NCBI RefSeq assembly: GCF_016595235.1
Contig: NZ_JAENHL010000006.1
Location: 744,001 to 808,000 of the forward strand
Direction: 5' to 3'
DNA: 64,000 nt
Origin: Taklimakanibacter albus
Lineage (GTDB): Bacteria > Pseudomonadota > Alphaproteobacteria > Rhizobiales > Aestuariivirgaceae
A program made the translations under genes and the position numbers. The notes under the pieces are model-generated. The model saw only the letters and a list, made by a program, of their open reading frames with translations, searched no databases and was not told the origin of the DNA. Below, piece after piece: positions 35,312 to 44,852 of the stretch; positions within the stretch are counted from its first letter, which is position 1, and each line of letters begins with the position of its first letter.

Positions 35312-36631
35312 TCACGCCTTGCGGCGCAGCACGCTGCCCTTGTCGAGATGGTCGAGAACCGAATAGGTCTTGGCGATGACGGGTAGCATGGCCTTCTTCA
35401 GGCCATGCAGTGCGACGGGCCGCAGGCGCTCGACCGGGAAGGGCACGCTCGCCGGCGAGCCGGTGATGAGCTGCTCGGCGAGGCGCTTTCCGAGCGAAAC
35501 GCTGAGCGCCACGCCACGGCCATTGCAGCCGATCGCGGTGAGGACTCCGGGCGCGGGCTCGGTGACATGGAAGAGGTGGTCTTCAGTGACCGCGACCATG
35601 CCGCCCCAGCGATAGGCCCATTGGCAATTGGCCAGCGCCGGATAGATCCTGGCCGCGACATGCTTGAGCTCGGCATAGGCGCCGGCTGCTCCTGTGGGGC
35701 CATAGGCGCCGCGGCCGCCGATCAGGAAGCGGCCTTGCGCGTCCTTGCGGAAGTAATAGAGCGAGCGATGGGTATCGGAGACATGCTGGCCGCCGGGCAG
35801 GATGCTGCGCGCCAGATCGGCGCTCAACGGTTCGCTGGCGATTTGGAACGTGCTGACCGGCAGCACGCTTTGGGCGAGGCCGGGCACGAGGCCATCCGTA
35901 TAGGCATCGGTCGAAACAAGCACGCGCCGGGCGCTGACCCGGCCTCTCGCGGTGGCGAGGGAATGTTGGCCCTTGGCCTGTTCGATCTTCATGACCCGGC
36001 TGTCGCGGAAGATCCGCGCGCCGCGCGTGAGCGCCGCCTGGGCGAGGCCGCGCACCAGCTTCAGGGGATGCAGGCTGCCGCCTTTGGGATTGAGGATGCC
36101 GCCGGCATAGGCAGCACTTCCGCTGAGCTTCTGCGCCTCGCCGGCGGAAAGCACCTCCACCGCAATACCGCGCGCCTGCCATTGCCTGGCGCGCCGTTCC
36201 AGCCCGGCCATTGCCTGCGGGGCATGGGCGAGCTGCAGCCAGCCTTGCCGCGTGTGATCGCAGCCGATGTCGAACTTGACGAGCGTCTCGAAGGTTTCAT
36301 CCGCCGTGACGGTGGCGAATTCGGCGAGTGCCGGGCCGGCCGTCGGTCCGAAATGGCTGACGAGTTCTTCGGGATCGAGCTTGAGGCCCGGATTGACCTG
36401 GCCGCCATTGCGCCCGCCACCGCCCCAGCCCGGCGTGGCCGCATCCAGCACGATAACCGAGCCGCCCCGCGCGGCGATATGAAGGGCCGTCGACAGACCG
36501 AGAATGCCGGCCCCGATGATCGCCACATCGCAGGAGGCATCGCCCTCAAGGACGGGAAAGTCGGGTGCCGCGCCGACTGTCGCCACCCACAGCGATTTTT
36601 CGATCAGGCTGTTCTGGAAGTCGGCGCTCAT
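35312..36631 (-). CDS. FAD-dependent amine oxidoreductase (DAO/PuuB-like)
   Basis: A 439-residue flavoprotein of the D-amino-acid/glycine-oxidase fold: N-terminal Rossmann motif IIGAGILGLSTALH, GGGGRNGGQVNPG as in gamma-glutamylputrescine oxidases, RFLIGGRGAYGP, and the C-terminal FAD motif AIGCNGRGVALSVSLG. It oxidises a C-N bond in an amine or N-methylated amino acid; the exact substrate is open. It follows the cupin gene after 3 bp (operon) and precedes the TetR gene. Confidence 0.88.
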   Translation of the reverse strand: MSADFQNSLIEKSLWVATVGAAPDFPVLEGDASCDVAIIGAGILGLSTALHIAARGGSVIVLDAATPGWGGGGRNGGQVNPGLKLDPEELVSHFGPTAGPALAEFATVTADETFETLVKFDIGCDHTRQGWLQLAHAPQAMAGLERRARQWQARGIAVEVLSAGEAQKLSGSAAYAGGILNPKGGSLHPLKLVRGLAQAALTRGARIFRDSRVMKIEQAKGQHSLATARGRVSARRVLVSTDAYTDGLVPGLAQSVLPVSTFQIASEPLSADLARSILPGGQHVSDTHRSLYYFRKDAQGRFLIGGRGAYGPTGAAGAYAELKHVAARIYPALANCQWAYRWGGMVAVTEDHLFHVTEPAPGVLTAIGCNGRGVALSVSLGKRLAEQLITGSPASVPFPVERLRPVALHGLKKAMLPVIAKTYSVLDHLDKGSVLRRKA

Positions 36632-36634
36632 GTC

Positions 36635-37069
36635 TTATCCGATCACCGGGATGGCGCCCTGAGCATCGGGGCCCTTGTAGGCGAGCGGCTCGATCAAGCC
36701 GCCGTCGCGATTGACGTGATCTGGATCGACCGCCATGAAACATTTGCGCAGGCGCTCGCTGGTCACGTTCCAGGTGACTTTCTCGCCCTTCTGGCAGAAC
36801 CAGGAATCGCCCGGCCCATAGGTCACGCTGTTGCCCGCCTCATCGGTGAGCTCGACCGTGCCTTCGAGCACTGTCGCCAGCTCATGGAAGGCGAAAGTGA
36901 TGACGAATTTGCCCCGGCTCACTTCATAGATGCCGCTGCGCACCGGGCCGCCGGCGGGCGCGTCGATGATGCGCCGGCTCGCTTCGAGCGGATTGCCGTC
37001 GAGGATCTGAGGCTTCACGGTGAGAGGGGTGAGCTCGACGCGCGTTCCGCCGGCCTTGTATGCGATCAT
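36635..37069 (-). CDS. Cupin-domain protein (EutQ/DUF861-like)
   Basis: A 144-residue single-cupin protein: FHELATVLEGTVELTDEAG, YGPGDSWFCQKGEKVTW. This subfamily usually accompanies amino acid or amine oxidases and has few metal-binding His residues. Only one His is visible in motif 1, so classic metal catalysis is doubtful; it may stabilise or dispose of a reactive product. First gene of the cluster, with the strongest operator palindrome 68 bp upstream. Confidence 0.85.
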   Translation of the reverse strand: MIAYKAGGTRVELTPLTVKPQILDGNPLEASRRIIDAPAGGPVRSGIYEVSRGKFVITFAFHELATVLEGTVELTDEAGNSVTYGPGDSWFCQKGEKVTWNVTSERLRKCFMAVDPDHVNRDGGLIEPLAYKGPDAQGAIPVIG

Positions 37070-37136
37070 GAACTGTACCTGTCTCGTCTGGAAAGATGCT
37101 GCTTCCGTGTCTAATCGCGCCCAGCCGATCTCGCAA

Positions 37137-37162
37137 TAAATATTTTATCCAATTAAAATATT
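37137..37162. promoter_or_regulatory. Candidate TetR operator before the cupin operon
   Basis: Perfect palindrome of 10-bp arms (AAATATTTTA and TAAAATATTT) around a 6-bp spacer, AT-rich in otherwise GC-rich DNA. It lies between the divergent cupin and gatB genes, and a related site precedes the M24 gene of the same cluster. Confidence 0.65.
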
Positions 37163-37280
37163 TGTCTTCATATAAAACAGGCCATCATCACGGCGGGAAC
37201 CCTTGATGGCGGAGGGATTTGGGGGCCTTGAACCCGGCCTCCCAACCCAGTACCAAGCTTCCCGAAATGGAGTGTGGCCT

Positions 37281-38759
37281 ATGAATTCAGAATTGCGCAT
37301 CGCCGACAAGAAGGACTGGCTGAAGGGCGCCACCGGGGATTGGGAGATCGTCATCGGCATGGAGGTTCATGCCCAGGTTCTCTCCAAGTCCAAGCTGTTT
37401 TCCGGCGCCTCGGCTGAATATGGGGGCGAGCCCAATGACCACGTCTCCCTCGTCGACGCGGCGATGCCCGGCATGCTGCCGGTGATCAACGAATTCTGCG
37501 TCGAGCAGGCGGTGAAGACGGGCCTCGGCCTCAAGGCCGAGATCAACCGGCGCTCGGTCTTCGACCGCAAGAACTATTTCTATCCCGACCTGCCGCAGGG
37601 CTATCAGATCTCGCAGTACAAGCAGCCGGTGGTGGGCGAGGGCGTCGTCCGCATCGACCTCGATGAGGGCCAGTCCGTCGATGTCGGCATCGAGCGGCTG
37701 CATCTCGAGCAGGACGCCGGCAAGAGCCTGCACGACCAGCATCCCAATATGAGCTTCGTCGATCTGAACCGGTCCGGCGTGGCGCTGATGGAGATCGTGT
37801 CGAAGCCCGATATGCGTTCGCCCGACGAGGCCAAGGCCTATGTGACCAAGCTGCGCCAGATCATGCGTTATCTCGGCACCTGTGACGGCAACATGGAAGA
37901 GGGCAGCCTCCGGGCCGACATCAACGTCTCGGTGCGCCGACCCGGCGCGGCCTTCGGTACGCGCTGCGAGATCAAGAACGTCAATTCCATCCGCTTCATG
38001 GGGCAGGCCATCGTCTATGAGGCGAAGCGCCAGATCGGCGTCCTCGAGGACGGTGGCAAGATCGATCAGGAGACCCGCCTTTTTGACGCGAGGAAAGGTG
38101 AGACGCGATCGATGCGCTCCAAGGAGGAGGCGCATGACTATCGCTATTTCCCCGATCCCGACCTCCTGCCGCTCGAGCTCGATGCAGATTGGATCGAACG
38201 TATCAGGCAGAGCCTGCCGGAGCTTCCGGACGGGAAGCGTGACCGCTTCGTCAAAGACTATGGGCTGTCGGTCTATGACGCCGACGTGCTGATCGCCGAA
38301 AGCGCGTCCGCCGCCTATTTCGAGGAGGTCGCCCGGGGTCGTGACGGCAAAATGGCCGCCAACTGGGTGATCAACGAGCTCTTCGGACGCTTGAATAAGG
38401 AAGGCAAAGCCATTGAAAATACACCGGTTTCTGCCGGTCAGCTGGGCGCCATCGTCGACCTGATCGGGGCCGGCACGATCTCCGGCAAGATTGGTAAGGA
38501 CATTTTCGAGATCGTCTGGACAGAGGGCGGCGACCCGGCCGAGATCGTCGAGAAGCGCGGCCTGAAACAGGTCACCGATACCGGCGCCATCGAAAAGGCG
38601 GTGGACGAGATCATCGCCGCCAATCCTGACAAGGTCGAGCAGGTGAAGGCCAAGCCAACCATGCTGGGCTGGTTCGTCGGCCAGGTCATGAAGACCACCG
38701 GCGGCAAGGCGAATCCCCAGGCCGTTAACGAAATTCTGCGCAAGAAGCTTGGGATTTAA
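37281..38759 (+). CDS. gatB: Asp-tRNA(Asn)/Glu-tRNA(Gln) amidotransferase subunit B
   Basis: Subunit of the GatCAB complex that amidates mis-charged Glu-tRNA(Gln) and Asp-tRNA(Asn). The 492 residues begin near the conserved [20 protein letters not shown], with [47 protein letters not shown], and the C-terminal YqeY-like tRNA-binding domain (ending [10 protein letters not shown]). The ATG at 37281 is preferred to in-frame starts from 37203, which would add an atypical 26-residue leader. gatA and gatC are not nearby. Confidence 0.96.
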   Translation: MNSELRIADKKDWLKGATGDWEIVIGMEVHAQVLSKSKLFSGASAEYGGEPNDHVSLVDAAMPGMLPVINEFCVEQAVKTGLGLKAEINRRSVFDRKNYFYPDLPQGYQISQYKQPVVGEGVVRIDLDEGQSVDVGIERLHLEQDAGKSLHDQHPNMSFVDLNRSGVALMEIVSKPDMRSPDEAKAYVTKLRQIMRYLGTCDGNMEEGSLRADINVSVRRPGAAFGTRCEIKNVNSIRFMGQAIVYEAKRQIGVLEDGGKIDQETRLFDARKGETRSMRSKEEAHDYRYFPDPDLLPLELDADWIERIRQSLPELPDGKRDRFVKDYGLSVYDADVLIAESASAAYFEEVARGRDGKMAANWVINELFGRLNKEGKAIENTPVSAGQLGAIVDLIGAGTISGKIGKDIFEIVWTEGGDPAEIVEKRGLKQVTDTGAIEKAVDEIIAANPDKVEQVKAKPTMLGWFVGQVMKTTGGKANPQAVNEILRKKLGI

Positions 38760-38895
38760 CCATAGCCTTAAGAATTTTCATTGATTTACCAATAACTTAT
38801 CAGAGAGTTCCGATTCGCGAAGATTGGCGCTATAGTCCGTACCCGGATTAAGAAGGGGGGCGCGTGGTCTGGGGCCCGCGCCATCGGAGGACTGA

Positions 38896-39651
38896 ATGGC
38901 CAAAGCTGCGAAGAAGGTCGTAAAGAAAGCGGCCGTAAGGAAGCCTGTATCCAAGACGTCGGCGCGCCGCCCGGTAAAGCCGTCGCCGCGCCCAAAGCCA
39001 GAAGCTCTGGTCGCCGGCAACAAGGAGCGTTTCACCCTGCACGGTTTCGCCATGTCAGGCCCCACTTATACGGTGGCCCTGATGCTGTCGCTGTGCCGCC
39101 ATCCCTTTTCCTACATCCATGTCAATCTGCGGGAGGGGGCGCACAAGCAGCCCGATTACCTGGTCAAAAACCGCTACGGCCAGGTCCCGTGCCTGCGCGA
39201 CGGGCAGATCTTCCTCAGCCAGTCGGCGGCGATCCTCGAATATCTGGCCGGCAAGCTCGGCAAATTCGACGGCAAGACGGATTTCGAGCAGCAGCGCGTG
39301 CGTGAATGGATGTTCTGGATCTGGGACAAGCTGGCAGCCCCGATCTATCGTTTGCGTCAGCGTGCCCGGGGCCTGCGCCAGTTCGGCGACGAGGTGAAGG
39401 TCATGTATGACGGCGAGGCGCGCTCGGCCCTGAACGTGCTCGAGCACGAACTGTCCAAGTCGGAATGGCTCGCCGGCCGCAAGCCCACCATTGCCGACAT
39501 CGATGCCTATGGCGTGATCCGCTTCGCTGCGGAAGCCGGCATGGATGTTCAGGCTTATCCCAAGGTCGCCGACTGGAAGAAGCGCTTTGAAGCGCTTCCG
39601 GGTTTTGCTACACCCGAGCAGCTTTTGCCGCTGGAGAGCCGGCTGCTGTAG
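38896..39651 (+). CDS. Glutathione S-transferase with histone-H1-like N-terminal tail
   Basis: The 251 residues contain a full GST: thioredoxin-like N-domain (about 45-120; GFAMSGPTYTVALMLSLC, YGQVPCLRDG and QSAAILEYL glutathione-side motifs) and a helical C-domain (KPTIADIDAYGVIRFAAEA). Before it is a 38-residue Lys/Ala/Arg/Pro tail (MAKAAKKVVKKAAVRKP, then ARRPVKPSPRPKP) resembling bacterial histone-H1-like DNA-binding tails. Such a fusion could localise the enzyme on nucleic acid, or may be a simple basic extension. Clear ATG start and a GAGG box support the tail being translated. Confidence 0.85.
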   Translation: MAKAAKKVVKKAAVRKPVSKTSARRPVKPSPRPKPEALVAGNKERFTLHGFAMSGPTYTVALMLSLCRHPFSYIHVNLREGAHKQPDYLVKNRYGQVPCLRDGQIFLSQSAAILEYLAGKLGKFDGKTDFEQQRVREWMFWIWDKLAAPIYRLRQRARGLRQFGDEVKVMYDGEARSALNVLEHELSKSEWLAGRKPTIADIDAYGVIRFAAEAGMDVQAYPKVADWKKRFEALPGFATPEQLLPLESRLL

Positions 39652-39670
39652 AATCTGAGGCCTTAGGGAT

Positions 39671-40702
39671 TTGACTGTAGACACGGAAACCGGCCGCATT
39701 GCGCCGGAACTCGAGCCTGAGGAATTGGAAGATGATTCTTCCCCAGAGGCTCCCCCGAGAAAGCGCCGGCGCGGACGTTTCGCCTGTTTTGTCTTCGCTG
39801 TGCTGGGCCTGGCCGGCGTGCTGGGCGGCTGGTTCGGCAATCTGTGGATCGCCTTCGACGTCTTCGCACAATTCTCCTACCAGTTCTGGCTGGTCGCGAT
39901 CGCCTTCGGCATCGCCTTTTTCATGCCTTTCGCGCGTGTCCTGACCGGCATCGCCATTACGGTGATCGGGCTTCTCGTCATCGGCATCATGCCGCATCTG
40001 ACGGCTGCTTCCTATCCAGCGCCCGAGGTGAAGCCGCCGGCCGAGCATCGTGTTCTCCGCGTCATGTCCTTCAACACCTGGCTCGAAAACGCCGATGTGG
40101 ACGCGATCGCCGCGGAGGTGCAGCGCAACGATCCCGATATCCTGGTGCTGCTCGAATTCGGCAACGAAAAGCGCGCCTTGCTCGACAAGTTGAAGCCGCA
40201 ATGGCCCTATCAGGACGACTGCCGCCATCTCGATCACTGCTACATGGCGGTGGTGTCGAAGTTCCCGATCGCCGATTTCGAAAGCCATGCCTCGTGGGTT
40301 GGTCCGCCAATGGTGCGCGCCTCCTTTGGCAAGGAGCTCGGCGGGCTGACCGTGATCGGCACCCATACGATCCGCTTTCCCTATATGCGTGCCCAGCTCA
40401 CGCAGCTGAATGAGTTGGCCGATCTCATCCGCAAGCTGGAGGGCCCTCGCGTCGTCATGGGCGATTTCAACGCGACGCCGTCCTCGCGCCTGCTTTCCAC
40501 GTTCGAGCAGAGAAGCACTTTGCGCCGCCTCGATGGCTGGCTGCCGACCTGGCCCGCCAATTTCCAGATGCCGCAGCTCGCCATCGACCACATCTTCGCC
40601 AGTCCTGAAGTGAAGGGGCTGGAAAAGGTGCGTATCGGCAATGGGGCGGGATCCGATCATTATCCGCTGGTGGTGCGCGTCGCCGTTCCGGTCACGCCCT
40701 GA
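39671..40702 (+). CDS. Membrane-anchored endonuclease/exonuclease/phosphatase family protein
   Basis: A 343-residue protein, start TTG at 39671 behind AGGGA. N-terminal cytosolic acidic/basic segment, then three membrane helices (about 35-110), then an EEP catalytic domain: MSFNTWLENAD, ILVLLEFGNE (catalytic Glu), GTHTIRFPY, GDFNATPSS, DHIFAS and SDHYPLVV. All Mg-binding and catalytic residues are present. Substrate could be a phosphodiester in DNA, lipid or another molecule. It lies 19 bp after the GST gene, so an operon is possible. Confidence 0.88.
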   Translation: MTVDTETGRIAPELEPEELEDDSSPEAPPRKRRRGRFACFVFAVLGLAGVLGGWFGNLWIAFDVFAQFSYQFWLVAIAFGIAFFMPFARVLTGIAITVIGLLVIGIMPHLTAASYPAPEVKPPAEHRVLRVMSFNTWLENADVDAIAAEVQRNDPDILVLLEFGNEKRALLDKLKPQWPYQDDCRHLDHCYMAVVSKFPIADFESHASWVGPPMVRASFGKELGGLTVIGTHTIRFPYMRAQLTQLNELADLIRKLEGPRVVMGDFNATPSSRLLSTFEQRSTLRRLDGWLPTWPANFQMPQLAIDHIFASPEVKGLEKVRIGNGAGSDHYPLVVRVAVPVTP

Positions 40703-40918
40703 CGAAACCGCCGCCTGGTTAGCGCCCTGTAAACAAGCGACTTTTGAAATTTCGTCTAACACTCTGTAATGACTTGATTTTAAGGGACTTTGAACGAAGT
40801 GCCTTCAACCCCTGTTAAGCCTGTCGCTTAACGCCCTTTTGGCGGGCGCGGAGTCATCTTGGTCCTGGCACGATCACAAAGAGGATCGGCAGGGACAGTC
40901 AAACAGAGGGACGGGAGC

Positions 40919-41179
40919 ATGATACGCTCTACAGCGCTGCCGGCATCGGCGGTGGAGAAAGGCTCATCCGCGGAGATGCTTTATCATCTCGGCATGATGT
41001 ATTGCCTCGGCCGCGAGGTCGAACGGAACTATGTCACGGCGCATAAGTGGTTCAATATCGCGGCGCTGAAAGGCAGCCCCGAGGCGCGGCGCTGCCGCTG
41101 CGAGATCTCACGCGAGATGAGCATCGCTCAGATCGCCGAGGCGCAACGCCAGGCGCGTGACTGGATCAGCCTCCACTGA
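40919..41179 (+). CDS. Sel1-repeat-like small protein
   Basis: An 86-residue protein carrying one Sel1-type helical repeat unit (AEMLYHLGMMYCLGREVERN, then YVTAHKWFNIAALKGSPEAR). Such repeats mediate protein contacts. A GGGAG box precedes the ATG at 40919; an in-frame TTG at 40859 is less likely. The 216-bp gap upstream carries no clear gene. Confidence 0.75.
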   Translation: MIRSTALPASAVEKGSSAEMLYHLGMMYCLGREVERNYVTAHKWFNIAALKGSPEARRCRCEISREMSIAQIAEAQRQARDWISLH

Positions 41180-41233
41180 ACCCCCTCAAAATATAACTTG
41201 ATCGCCTTCGGCGCCCTCCATAGCCTGGAGGCC

Positions 41234-41929
41234 ATGACCCAGCCGAAAGCCAGGCCGCAAGTCGTCGTCATCGAAGACGGACCTTATGTAGTCAGCGGCG
41301 CCGTGCCGCTCGCTCAGCAGACCATCGTCGCGGATGAGGTGGGCGGCTCGGAGAGCTGGCGCGAAGGTAAGGCTTTCACGGTATCCGAGAGCTACGAATT
41401 ATGCCGCTGCGGCCACTCCGAGCAGAAGCCTTTTTGCGACGGATCGCACGCCAAGGTCGGGTTTGATGGCGAGGAGACGGCGAGCCGTACGCTCTATGTC
41501 GAACAGGCGCAGCGCTTCGAGGGACCCGAGATGCTGCTGACCGACGCCGAAAGCCTGTGTGCCTTCGGCCGGTTCTGCGACCCCAAGGGACAGGTGTGGA
41601 ATCAAGTGATGGAGACGGACAAGCCCAACGTCCGCGTTGATTTCATCCGTCAGGTCGGCAATTGCCCGGCCGGGCGCCTGGTCGCCTGGGACAAGAAGAC
41701 CGGCAAGCCGGTCGAGCCTGATTTGCCTGTATCGATTGGCTTGGTGGAGGACCCGGAGCAGCGCTGCAGCGGTCCGCTGTGGCTGCGTGGCGGAATCGAA
41801 GTGGTCGCTGCGGACGGCGGCAAGTATGAGCTGCGCAACCGCGTAACCTTATGCCGCTGCGGCGAATCGAAGAACAAGCCGTTCTGCGACGGCAGTCACG
41901 CGGCGATCAAGTTCCGTGACGGTCTGTAA
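41234..41929 (+). CDS. Double CDGSH iron-sulfur domain protein
   Basis: The 231 residues carry two mitoNEET-type [2Fe-2S] sites: CRCGHSEQKPFCDGSH near residue 57 and CRCGESKNKPFCDGSH near residue 213. Each has the full C-x-C-x9-C-x3-H ligand set. Between them is a cysteine-containing domain (LCAFGRFCDPKGQVWNQ) typical of bacterial CDGSH proteins. Electron transfer or cluster delivery is likely. GGAGG 3 bp upstream fixes the start at 41234. Confidence 0.9.
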   Translation: MTQPKARPQVVVIEDGPYVVSGAVPLAQQTIVADEVGGSESWREGKAFTVSESYELCRCGHSEQKPFCDGSHAKVGFDGEETASRTLYVEQAQRFEGPEMLLTDAESLCAFGRFCDPKGQVWNQVMETDKPNVRVDFIRQVGNCPAGRLVAWDKKTGKPVEPDLPVSIGLVEDPEQRCSGPLWLRGGIEVVAADGGKYELRNRVTLCRCGESKNKPFCDGSHAAIKFRDGL

Positions 41930-41944
41930 GGAAGCGAGTCGGCC

Positions 41945-42220
41945 TCAGTAGTCGAGCGAGAAATCGTCGCCATGCAGCTCCTGCTCGCTGGTGAAGCGGC
42001 GGAACTGGCTGTCGAGCAGCTTTTGCTCGCGCTGCTTGGTATAGATGTCCGACTGGATGATGTCGGCTTGCCGGTTGATATTGTCCTGCTCGGTGTTGAG
42101 CTGGGGCAGGGGGATGTTGTCGGGCGAATAAGTGTGGCCGCCGGGAATGAAATTCTCGGCCGCGAGAGCGGGGCCGAAAACCGCACCGGCGAAAGCGATA
42201 CTCAAAATAATCCGGCGCAT
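41945..42220 (-). CDS. Exported hypothetical protein, 91 residues
   Basis: Signal peptide (1-20, cleavage after ALA) followed by a Gln/Asn/Asp-rich polar segment (about 20-91) with heptad-like spacing that may be helical. AGGAG lies 6 bp before the ATG at 42220. No family recognised. Last gene before the tRNA-Ser/integrase junction. Confidence 0.65.
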   Translation of the reverse strand: MRRIILSIAFAGAVFGPALAAENFIPGGHTYSPDNIPLPQLNTEQDNINRQADIIQSDIYTKQREQKLLDSQFRRFTSEQELHGDDFSLDY

Positions 42221-42418
42221 TTTATTCTCCTGACTACGCTGTCCGACGGAACGCCATTGCCATGGCGCCCGATAAGATTCACTTAACTCTGCCAATGTCG
42301 CACGGTTCCCGCCCCCAAGCAATTGGCCTGAGGGCCCATGTCACTTCGATGTGACTTATTTCCTCGCAAAATTTCCCTTCACAGCCGGGCCAAATACGGG
42401 CAAGAGGTGGCCCGCGCA

Positions 42419-42512
42419 GGAGACGTGGCCGAGCGGCTGAAGGCGGCGGTTTGCTAAACCGTTATACGTTTGTAAAGGCGTATCGAGGGTTCGAATCCCT
42501 CCGTCTCCGCCA
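42419..42512 (+). tRNA. tRNA-Ser (GCU), integration site of the downstream element
   Basis: A class II tRNA with long variable arm: acceptor GGAGACG/CGTCTCC, anticodon stem GCGGT/ACCGT around loop TTGCTAA (anticodon GCT), variable hairpin, T arm with GGTTCGAATCCC, discriminator G and encoded CCA at 42510-42512. The integrase gene starts about 170 bp downstream in the same direction, the usual layout after insertion at a tRNA 3' end. Confidence 0.97.
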
Positions 42513-42680
42513 ACTTTCATCTCATCGAAACTCACTTAGCTTCATCAAGGCTCAAAACTCGCGATTTCTCCGAGGGTTTTCCTATCATCCTGACACATCT
42601 AGGCTCAGCCGAGGTTGGGGACACTCACGAACGCTGGTAGGATAGGCGGTGGGATAAATTCAGCGGCGGATTTCACTCCT

Positions 42681-43916
42681 ATGCACAGCATCAACAAGCT
42701 CTCTGCAAAGCAAGTCGAAGCATTCAAGGAGCCGGGCCGCTATTCGGACGGCGGCAACCTCTATCTCGTCGTCACCAAGGCCGGGACGAGACAATGGGTC
42801 TTTCGCTATCGGTGGCTCGGGAAGCTCAAGGAAATGGGATTTGGTTCCGCCGCTCCCGGACGGGTCTCCTTGAAGGGGGCGAGGGAAGCCGCCCAAGCCG
42901 CGCGCGACAACATTGCCGCCGGCATAGATCCTCACGCCGCAAAGGCCGAGGAGCGCCAGAAGACGGACAAGCGCCGCACCTTCTCCCAGGTGGTGGACGA
43001 GTATCTGAGAGACATGCAGTCGAGCTGGAAGAACGCGAAGCACGCCAAGCAGTGGAAATACACCCTGAAGGAGCTGGCGGCTCCGCTTGGGCAAAAGTTT
43101 GTGCATCAGATCGAGGTGACCGACGTACTGGCAGTGCTTAGGCCGCAATGGGAGCGAGTGCCCGAGACCGGCCGGCGCCTCAGGGGGCGCATTGAGAACG
43201 TCCTGAGCTATGCCACCTCGCACAAATATCGCTCTGGGCCAAACCCAGCCGCCTGGAAAGACAATCTCAAGGGGCTCCTGCCGAAGCGCAAACGAGGGGC
43301 TCGCGGCCACCACGCCGCCTTGCACTATGACGACATGCCTGCCTTCATGGCCGAATTACGCGAGCGCCAGGTGCAAAATGACACTCTTGCTGCCTATGCG
43401 CTCGAGCTGACGATTTTGACCGTCCTTCGAACTGGCGAAGTCCTGGGGGGCACGTTTCCGGAGATCGATCTTGCCAAGAAGATATGGACCGTTCCCGCAG
43501 AGCGCATGAAGATGGGCAAGAAGCACCGCGTTCCCCTTTGCCCGCGCGCTGTCGAGATTGTGAAGAAGCTCTTGGAGTTGAGGTGGGGCGACTATCTCTT
43601 TCCAGGCAACGAAATCAATAAGCACATGAGCAATATGAGCATGCTGATGCTGTTGCGTCGGATGGGACGAGAGGACATCACCGTTCACGGCTTCCGCTCA
43701 GCATTCCGCGATTGGGCCGGTGAGACTACGAGTTTCCCTGGTGACGTTTGCGAACTCGTCCTTGCCCATGGGATCGAAGATGAGGCCGAAGCGGCTTACC
43801 GACGCGGTGAAATGCTGGACAAGCGCGCGATAGTAATGGCCGCATGGGCAAACTTTGTTGAGCCCAAGGCGGATGACGGCAAAGTGATACCACTGACGCA
43901 GGGTGCCAAGCGGTGA
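42681..43916 (+). CDS. Tyrosine-type site-specific integrase (P4 family, DUF4102 N-terminus)
   Basis: A 411-residue integrase: N-terminal DUF4102 arm-binding domain (KLSAKQVEAFKEPGRYSDGGNLYLVV), core-binding domain (about 95-190), and catalytic domain with the active-site Arg in LRTGEVLGG, HGFRSAFRDWA (H-x-x-R), a late His in VLAHGIED, and the nucleophile Tyr in AAYRRGEM. All catalytic residues are intact, so it is probably functional. Next to tRNA-Ser. The start may be 42681 (MHSINKLS) or further upstream, as no good ribosome site precedes it. Confidence 0.92.
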   Translation: MHSINKLSAKQVEAFKEPGRYSDGGNLYLVVTKAGTRQWVFRYRWLGKLKEMGFGSAAPGRVSLKGAREAAQAARDNIAAGIDPHAAKAEERQKTDKRRTFSQVVDEYLRDMQSSWKNAKHAKQWKYTLKELAAPLGQKFVHQIEVTDVLAVLRPQWERVPETGRRLRGRIENVLSYATSHKYRSGPNPAAWKDNLKGLLPKRKRGARGHHAALHYDDMPAFMAELRERQVQNDTLAAYALELTILTVLRTGEVLGGTFPEIDLAKKIWTVPAERMKMGKKHRVPLCPRAVEIVKKLLELRWGDYLFPGNEINKHMSNMSMLMLLRRMGREDITVHGFRSAFRDWAGETTSFPGDVCELVLAHGIEDEAEAAYRRGEMLDKRAIVMAAWANFVEPKADDGKVIPLTQGAKR

Positions 43917-44749
43917 TGAGCCATCAATCGAAGAACCGCGGCATTCAGGCACGCCGTGAAGCTCAGCTTCCCAGCAGAACATGGTCACCAATCGATAAGG
44001 TCGATGACGTCGATAACGTCTGTTTCCGAATAGATCGTGAGATTGAATGCGTGCATCGGCGAGAAAACGTTCGGGATGGGCTGAAGGAGTTCGGCAGACG
44101 AGCCTTAGAGGTCGCAGTTTTCGAGGCCGCAAGGGCAAGGCATGAACAAGACGAAGTCATAAAAGCATCTGCTCAATGGCCGCGTCTCGAAGCAATATGC
44201 GAAAAACTGTGTCCGCTCCTTGATGACATGTTCAGAGCGCTTGGGCCAATCGACAGGGATGGACAAAGCGTTCCAGTGACGAAGGCGGCCGAACTTGAGT
44301 ACTCGCTAGTACAGGTGATTATTCACGGGGCGACGGCAGCTGCGACGCCAATGGGAGTCAATCAGGCTATTGAGATCGGGTCCAAATATGCTGAAGCGCT
44401 CTGGTCGACGCGCAGCGCTCTAAGTCACCTTACGGTGGCGGCGGCAGCTAAGAGAGATCGAGTTGCGTCGGAGCGGACCAATACCGGTCAACGAGATAAG
44501 CGTGAATTTGTTCGCGTATTTGTCGAGTTTTGGGCTTCCGTAACCGGCGAGCGACCGCCAACAGGTGAGGACAGTGAGTTCCTCAGATTACTTCGCGCTG
44601 CCTGGGAAGATGCGGGGCAGGCCGCGAGTTGGGAGCAAGGCTCGGACATTGTCTATGAGAGCTTTCAAAGTCCCTTGAGAGAAATCGTAAAGTCCATGGG
44701 CGACGACGAGGTAACTAAGCTTCGGGACCGTCTGCCTTCTTGGCGGTAG
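43913..44749 (+). CDS. Hypothetical protein overlapping the integrase
   Basis: A 278-residue soluble, helical protein of unknown function. Its ATG overlaps the integrase stop (ATGATG/TGA), so translation is coupled. GC content is lower than in the chromosome. No membrane segment, no recognised domain; a central helical region (LCPLLDDMFRALGP) is unlike common phage families. It could be an excision or regulation partner of the integrase, but this is only positional. Confidence 0.65.
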   Translation: MMSHQSKNRGIQARREAQLPSRTWSPIDKVDDVDNVCFRIDREIECVHRRENVRDGLKEFGRRALEVAVFEAARARHEQDEVIKASAQWPRLEAICEKLCPLLDDMFRALGPIDRDGQSVPVTKAAELEYSLVQVIIHGATAAATPMGVNQAIEIGSKYAEALWSTRSALSHLTVAAAAKRDRVASERTNTGQRDKREFVRVFVEFWASVTGERPPTGEDSEFLRLLRAAWEDAGQAASWEQGSDIVYESFQSPLREIVKSMGDDEVTKLRDRLPSWR

Positions 44750-44852
44750 CTGTTAGACCCCCCTCTCAACAATCTTAGGGTCTGACGGTGCGGAGTCTTC
44801 GCCATCGATGCACTTTGATACGCACTGATTTGCGTTTCAAAGGAGCAATATC

